From Sphingomonas montanisoli (GTDB taxonomy: Bacteria > Pseudomonadota > Alphaproteobacteria > Sphingomonadales > Sphingomonadaceae): 64,000 nucleotides of DNA. Where the stretch lies: NCBI RefSeq assembly GCF_008274695.1, contig NZ_VTOU01000003.1, forward strand, positions 744,001-808,000, given 5' to 3'. Of the stretch, positions 59,385 to 64,000 are shown piece by piece (the first letter of the stretch is position 1; each line of letters starts with the position of its first letter). Both the position numbers and the translations under genes were made by a program. The notes under the pieces were generated by a model, which worked only from the letters and a program-made list of their open reading frames with translations, did not search any database and had not been told where the DNA came from.

Positions 59385-60830
59385 TTAGAACAGGTCGGGT
59401 TGCGCGGGCACCGGCGCGGACGCTGCCTTTCCGCCGCGATCGGTGCGCACATCGACCGGACCGTCGGCGAAATGGAGCGTCAGCGCAGTGGCCGTGCGTG
59501 CCGCATCGGCGCTCGCCACCACGCCCCCGCCGCGCTTCTCGACACGGACATAGCCGAGCCGCAGCGGCCGATCGGGATGGAGGCTTTCGGCGAGGCGCCA
59601 GATACGGTCGAGCCGGTCGCGCCGCTCGTCGATACGGCGAGTGACCAGTTGCGGATCGAGGCGGACTGCTTCGAAACGCTCCGTGGCTCGGGCCAGCCGC
59701 TGAGCCAGCAAAGCAGGGCGAAGCGCGCCCGCCGCATGCGCCAGATCGCCGCGCGCGATCGCGATCCGCCGTTCGAGCCCGCGCCCCACCCTCTCACCAA
59801 GATCGTCGACCTGCTGGCGACGCGCATCGAGCAATTGTGCGGGCCCCGGAAGGAGCCGGGCGATCGCTTCGAACCTTTCCCCCGCACGCTCCTGATACCG
59901 CGCGAGCAGACGTCCCGCGCGCGCGCCGAGCTCGCGGATATGGTGAGCGAGATCAGCGCGCACCGGCACCGCGATCTCGGCTGCAGCGGTCGGCGTGGGC
60001 GCACGCAGATCGGCGGCGAAGTCGCACAGGGTCGTATCGGTCTCATGCCCCACGGCCGAGATCACCGGGATCGGCGATTCGGCAACCGAGCGCACGACCG
60101 CCTCTTCGTTGAAGGCCCACAGATCCTCGATCGATCCGCCACCGCGCGCGACGATGAGGAGATCGGGACGCGGGATCGGCCCGTCGGGTGCCAGCGCGCC
60201 GAAACCGCGTACTGCATTCGCCACCTGCTGCGCCGCGCCCTCCCCCTGCACCAGCACCGGCCACAGGATCACGCGGGTCGGACAGCGATCCTCAAGCCGA
60301 TGGAGGATATCGCGGATCACCGCACCGGTGGGCGAGGTCACCACCCCGATCACGCGCGGCAGGAAAGGAAGCGGCCGCTTGCGCCCTTCATCGAACAATC
60401 CTTCGGCCGCCAGCGCGCGGCGGCGCTGGTCGAGCAGCGCCATCAGCGCGCCCGCGCCCGCAATTTCCATACGGTCGATCACGATCTGATATTTGGACCG
60501 GCCCGGATAGGTGGTGAGCCGCCCCGTCGCGATCACCTCGATCCCGTCCTCGGGGCGGAAACGCAGCATGTTCGCCTGCCCTTTCCAGATCACCCCGTCG
60601 ATGACGGCGCCGTCATCCTTCAGCGCCAGATAACAGTGGCCCGATGCGACCCTTTTGAATCCCGAAATCTCGCCGCGCACGCGAACATGGCCAAACTGGC
60701 TTTCGACCGACCGCTTGAGCGCGCCCGACAGTTCGGACACGCTTTGCGCGGGCGCGTTGTCGCCCGGCAACTCCTCGGCTAACAGGCGGCCTTCGCCCGA
60801 ACCGGGCTGCGTCGAGGGGAAGTCGTTCAT
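59385..60830 (-). CDS. xseA: exodeoxyribonuclease VII large subunit
   Basis: 481 residues. OB-fold N-terminal domain (about 30-120: [20 protein letters not shown]), catalytic core ([60 protein letters not shown]) and helical C-terminal half. Start ATG 60830 uses bases 60828-60830; AGGA lies 5 bases upstream inside purD. The purD ATG is 60829-60831 on the other strand. In frame with DUF2093 and the M23 gene downstream. Confidence 0.95.
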   Translation of the reverse strand: MNDFPSTQPGSGEGRLLAEELPGDNAPAQSVSELSGALKRSVESQFGHVRVRGEISGFKRVASGHCYLALKDDGAVIDGVIWKGQANMLRFRPEDGIEVIATGRLTTYPGRSKYQIVIDRMEIAGAGALMALLDQRRRALAAEGLFDEGRKRPLPFLPRVIGVVTSPTGAVIRDILHRLEDRCPTRVILWPVLVQGEGAAQQVANAVRGFGALAPDGPIPRPDLLIVARGGGSIEDLWAFNEEAVVRSVAESPIPVISAVGHETDTTLCDFAADLRAPTPTAAAEIAVPVRADLAHHIRELGARAGRLLARYQERAGERFEAIARLLPGPAQLLDARRQQVDDLGERVGRGLERRIAIARGDLAHAAGALRPALLAQRLARATERFEAVRLDPQLVTRRIDERRDRLDRIWRLAESLHPDRPLRLGYVRVEKRGGGVVASADAARTATALTLHFADGPVDVRTDRGGKAASAPVPAQPDLF

Positions 60831-62109
60831 GATCGTCCTGCTGCTCGGATCGGGGGGCCGCGAACATGCGCTCGCGTGGAAGCTGGCGCAATCCGAACGG
60901 CTGACCAAGCTCTTCGCCGCACCCGGCAATCCGGGGATAGAAGAGGTGGCGGAGTGTGTCGACCTCGACCCGACCCACATCGAATCGGTGCTGGCCTTCG
61001 CGCGCGACGAGAATGTCGGGCTGGTGGTGATCGGGCCGGAAGCGCCGCTGGTGGTCGGTCTCGCCGATCTGCTGCAGGCGAACGGCATCCTGTGCTTCGG
61101 CCCAACCCGGGCGGCGGCGCAGCTCGAAGGATCGAAGGGCTTTACGAAGGATCTGTGCGCGCGGGAGAACATTCCGACCGCCGCCTATAAGCGCTTCACC
61201 GACGCGACGACGGCGAAGGCGGCGCTGTCGGAGTTCGGCCTGCCGGTGGTGATCAAGGCCGATGGCCTCGCCGCGGGCAAGGGCGTGGTGATCGCCGAAA
61301 CCTCGGCCGAAGCCGAGGCGGCCCTCGACGACATGTTCGCTGGCGGGTTTGGCGGTGCGGGCGCCGAAGTGGTGATCGAAGAATTCCTGACCGGCGAGGA
61401 AGCGAGCTTCTTCGCGCTGACCGATGGCATGACGGTGGTTCCGTTCGGATCGGCGCAGGATCACAAGCGCGTCGGCGATGGCGATGTCGGCCCCAATACC
61501 GGCGGCATGGGCGCCTACAGCCCCGCCCCCGTCCTGACCGCAGACCTCGAAGCGCGCGCGATGCGCGAGATCGTCGAGCCGACCGTCCGCGCGATGGCGG
61601 CGGCGGGCATGCCCTATGCCGGTGTGCTCTATGCCGGACTGATGCTGACCGCCGATGGCCCCAAGCTGATCGAATATAATGCGCGCTTCGGCGACCCCGA
61701 GTGCCAGGTGTTGATGATGCGCCTGGAGGACGATTTGCTGCCGATTCTCCTCGCGGTTGCCGAAGGCAAATTGGCCGAGGTCGCACGACCCAGCCTGTCG
61801 CCCAACACCGCACTGACCGTCGTCATGGCGGCGAACGGCTATCCCGGCACGCCGGCGAAGGGCGGGCACATCCGCCAGATCGTCGAGGCCGAGGCGAAGG
61901 GCGCCAAGATCTTCCACGCGGGCACCTATCGCGGCGCGGCCGGCCTCGTCGCCAGCGGGGGCCGCGTGCTCAACGTGACCACGATCGAAGCCGACATCGG
62001 CCGCGCCCGCGACACGGCCTATGCCGCGGTCGACGCACTCGATTTCCCGAGCGGCTTCTGCCGCCGCGACATCGGCTGGCGCGAAATGGCACGGCAGCGG
62101 AACGGTTGA
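60829..62109 (+). CDS. purD: phosphoribosylamine-glycine ligase
   Basis: 426-residue ATP-grasp enzyme, second step of purine synthesis. N terminus [19 protein letters not shown] matches the family exactly, so ATG 60829 is sure; GAGGGG lies 9 bases upstream, inside xseA. Also [57 protein letters not shown] and [13 protein letters not shown]. The gene begins within the xseA start codon on the opposite strand. Confidence 0.98.
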   Translation: MIVLLLGSGGREHALAWKLAQSERLTKLFAAPGNPGIEEVAECVDLDPTHIESVLAFARDENVGLVVIGPEAPLVVGLADLLQANGILCFGPTRAAAQLEGSKGFTKDLCARENIPTAAYKRFTDATTAKAALSEFGLPVVIKADGLAAGKGVVIAETSAEAEAALDDMFAGGFGGAGAEVVIEEFLTGEEASFFALTDGMTVVPFGSAQDHKRVGDGDVGPNTGGMGAYSPAPVLTADLEARAMREIVEPTVRAMAAAGMPYAGVLYAGLMLTADGPKLIEYNARFGDPECQVLMMRLEDDLLPILLAVAEGKLAEVARPSLSPNTALTVVMAANGYPGTPAKGGHIRQIVEAEAKGAKIFHAGTYRGAAGLVASGGRVLNVTTIEADIGRARDTAYAAVDALDFPSGFCRRDIGWREMARQRNG

Positions 62110-62173
62110 GCCGCAGGGGCATTTGAGAGGAGACGGGGTGGCAACGCCCCGCCCGAAAATAGAAGGGCAAAAT

Positions 62174-62650
62174 ATGTCGAACACCACCCTCATCATCATC
62201 GCGGTCGCGGTCGTGCTGGTGATCGCCGTCATCTTCCTGCTGACCCGCAAACCTACCGCACAGGTGCCGCCCGCGTCGGTCGCAAAGCCTGCCGCCCCCG
62301 CCCCCAAGCCCGTCGAGCAGCCGCATAGCGGGATCGCCGATGGCGCCGCTGCCGCGATGCTCGATGTCGCCGGGCCGGTCGTCGGCGTCGACCTGAATCC
62401 TGATCTGCCGTCGGACGACCTGACCCGCATCAAGGGCCTGGGGCCGAAGGCGCAGGCGGTGCTCAACAGCATCGGCATCCACCGTTATTCGCAGCTAGCG
62501 GCGCTCGATCCGGCGCAGGCGGGCGAGGTCGACGGCCGGATGGGCAATTTCAAGGGCCGCATCCACCGTGACGAATGGGTCGATCAGGCACGCTTCCTGG
62601 AGCAGGACGACACCATCGGTTTCGAAGCGAAATACGGAAAGCTCGGTTAA
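62174..62650 (+). CDS. membrane-anchored helix-hairpin-helix protein
   Basis: 158 residues: N-terminal membrane helix (about 5-24, TLIIIAVAVVLVIAVIFLLT), Pro/Ala-rich linker, then a helix-hairpin-helix pair DLTRIKGLGPKAQAVLNSIG, followed by IHRYSQLAAL and RIHRDEWVDQARFL. Such domains occur in NuoE fusions and L21-linked proteins of alphaproteobacteria; here it stands alone. GAAGGGC precedes the ATG. Convergent with modC, overlapping by 4 bases. Confidence 0.8.
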   Translation: MSNTTLIIIAVAVVLVIAVIFLLTRKPTAQVPPASVAKPAAPAPKPVEQPHSGIADGAAAAMLDVAGPVVGVDLNPDLPSDDLTRIKGLGPKAQAVLNSIGIHRYSQLAALDPAQAGEVDGRMGNFKGRIHRDEWVDQARFLEQDDTIGFEAKYGKLG

Positions 62651-63735
62651 CCTCTGCGCCGCTCGGCCAAGGCGGCGGCCTTGATCGCCGCCTCGACCCC
62701 GTCCCCGACCGCCAGTTCCAGCCGATCCCATGACTTGCGGGTGATGCTGGAGAGCAACCGCGGGCCATCCTCGCCGTCGCCAAGGCTCAGCACCACCCGC
62801 ATCTGCGCGGTGCGGGTATGTTCGGCGGCGACGATCCGCGCGGAAATGTGATTGAGCGCGCTATCGACAGTCTCTGTCTTCGACAGCGTAACGTCGGCCG
62901 CGCGAATCCGCAGCCGGACCAACGGATCGGCATCCCAGCGCCCCGGCACCTGGAGGAACGTCTCACCGATCCGGCAGGTGGTGATGTCGTAATCGGCGTC
63001 ATAGCCGACCGGCGCAGCCTTCAGGATGACCAAAGCGTCGCCGGCACGCGCCAGGGGCAGCGACAGATCGGACAAGATCGCATTCGCCTCACCCGCCGCG
63101 ATCACCGCGCCTTCATCGACCAGTACGATATTGTCGGCGAGCCGCTCGACCTCGTCGCGATCATGGCTGACGAGCAGGATCGGGAGCGGAAGGCGATCGC
63201 GCAGCTCGGCGATCATCGCGATCACATCGAGCTTCATCTCGCCATCGAGGCCGGTCAGCGGCTCGTCCATCAGCAGGAAAGCGGGGCAACCGAGCAGCGC
63301 CCGGCCGATCGCCACACGCCGCGCCTCCCCGCCGGACAACGTCCTCGGCTTGCGATCGAGCAGTGCGCGCAGGCCGAGCAGGTCGACCAGCGCATCGAAC
63401 CCTATCGGCGGGATACGCCCCCCCGCCAGCCGCGCGCCATAATCGAGATTGTCGCGCACATTGAGATGCGGAAACAGCCGCCCGTCTTGAAAGATATAAC
63501 CGCAACGCCGCTCCTCGATCGGGACCGCGATCCCGCCCGCGCGATCGTAGAGCGTCCGCCCGCCGACTGCGATCCGGCCCGAATCGGGCTGACCGATGCC
63601 GGCGATCATGTCCATCAGCGTCGTCTTGCCCGCACCCGACGGCCCCAGCACCGCCGTCAGCCCCGCGCCGGCGCGAAAATCGAAAGCGAAGCGCATTCCG
63701 CCCAGCACCCGGCCAATCGCAACGTCGAAGCTCAT
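62647..63735 (-). CDS. modC: molybdate ABC transporter ATP-binding protein
   Basis: 362 residues: ABC domain with Walker [14 protein letters not shown], signature [17 protein letters not shown] and Walker [13 protein letters not shown], then the C-terminal TOBE/Mop domain (about 290-360) that is particular to Mod[21 protein letters not shown] is typical of ModC. Start 63735 overlaps the modB stop codon (ATGA). Energises molybdate import for the molybdenum cofactor. Confidence 0.93.
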   Translation of the reverse strand: MSFDVAIGRVLGGMRFAFDFRAGAGLTAVLGPSGAGKTTLMDMIAGIGQPDSGRIAVGGRTLYDRAGGIAVPIEERRCGYIFQDGRLFPHLNVRDNLDYGARLAGGRIPPIGFDALVDLLGLRALLDRKPRTLSGGEARRVAIGRALLGCPAFLLMDEPLTGLDGEMKLDVIAMIAELRDRLPLPILLVSHDRDEVERLADNIVLVDEGAVIAAGEANAILSDLSLPLARAGDALVILKAAPVGYDADYDITTCRIGETFLQVPGRWDADPLVRLRIRAADVTLSKTETVDSALNHISARIVAAEHTRTAQMRVVLSLGDGEDGPRLLSSITRKSWDRLELAVGDGVEAAIKAAALAERRRG

Positions 63736-64000
63736 GCGGTACGCCGCTTCACGAGCCATTCGGCAAGCACCAGCGCGCCGAGCGACAGGATGATCGAAAC
63801 AATCGACAGCCGCATCACCTCCGCCTCGGTCCCCGGCATCTGGAGCAGGCTGTAGATCGCGATCGGCAGGGTGCGCGTTTCCCCCGGAATGTTGGACACG
63901 AAGGTGATCGTGGCGCCGAACTCGCCCAGGCTGCGCGCGAAGCCAAGTGCAGTGCCCGCCGCGATGCCCGGCAGGACCAGCGGCAGCGTGATCGTACGGA
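63732..64000 (-). CDS. modB: molybdate ABC transporter permease (5' part beyond window)
   Basis: The last 89 codons are visible: [60 protein letters not shown] and a final membrane helix ending [15 protein letters not shown] with GxxxG is the permease motif facing ModC. The stop overlaps the modC start (ATGA). modA is expected beyond the window edge. Confidence 0.93.
   Translation of the reverse strand, partial: RTITLPLVLPGIAAGTALGFARSLGEFGATITFVSNIPGETRTLPIAIYSLLQMPGTEAEVMRLSIVSIILSLGALVLAEWLVKRRTA

Overview
The window is high-GC chromosomal DNA with the gene content and order of a sphingomonad (Alphaproteobacteria, Sphingomonas or a close relative). Supporting signs are NDUFA12, COQ7, DUF2155-aat, DUF2093, a nadD-rsfS-rlmH-envC-ctpA block, a large CarO/OmpW-unrelated TonB-dependent receptor of sphingomonad type, and GC-rich palindromic intergenic repeats. 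There is no integrase, transposase, CRISPR array or prophage core. Most genes are housekeeping; the identity calls come from reading motifs in the translated sequence, not from a database search.

Layout. 1-14.7 kb (mostly minus strand) carries the classic transcription/translation cluster tRNA-Trp, secE, nusG, rplK, rplA, rplJ, rplL, rpoB, but it is split twice: an M20 peptidase and a TonB-like membrane protein lie between rplA and rplJ, and five accessory genes (L,D-transpeptidase, Tat-exported sulfatase, MarR regulator, DUF899 protein, glyoxalase-like protein) lie between rplL and rpoB. 14.7-23 kb holds a fatty acyl-AMP ligase, recX, a double cold-shock-domain gene, DUF192, NDUFA12, mlaD, DUF2155, aat and small secreted proteins. 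23-30.2 kb is one mostly minus-strand block: nadD, rsfS, rlmH, envC-like, ctpA, then dsbB and coq7, with an OPT-family transporter at its upstream end. uvrA (30.9-33.8 kb) is followed by an AT-richer, compositionally foreign island (33.8-36.4 kb) with an anti-phage dCTP-deaminase homologue, a 54-residue orphan with a strong ribosome binding site, and a 223-residue orphan. 36.5-47.5 kb contains a regulator-like gene with an apparently leaderless promoter, a tandem DUF3237 protein, a rhodanese, pyk, gpmA, purE-purK and an M16 protease. 47.6-64 kb contains clpB, a locus combining a TPR-sulfotransferase, a TPR-aspartyl hydroxylase, a second sulfotransferase-like protein and a large TonB-dependent receptor, then an M23 lipoprotein, DUF2093, xseA and purD (with overlapping start codons), a helix-hairpin-helix protein and the 3' part of a molybdate ABC transporter (modB-modC).

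Features of general interest are: (1) the AT-rich defence island next to uvrA; (2) the sulfotransferase/hydroxylase/receptor locus, which looks like a tailoring system for an unknown exported or surface substrate; (3) a 28-bp two-tier palindrome between the MarR gene and its divergent targets; (4) xseA and purD starting on the same three bases in opposite directions; and (5) repeated use of TTG start codons, three of them in identical TTGA stop-start overlaps.
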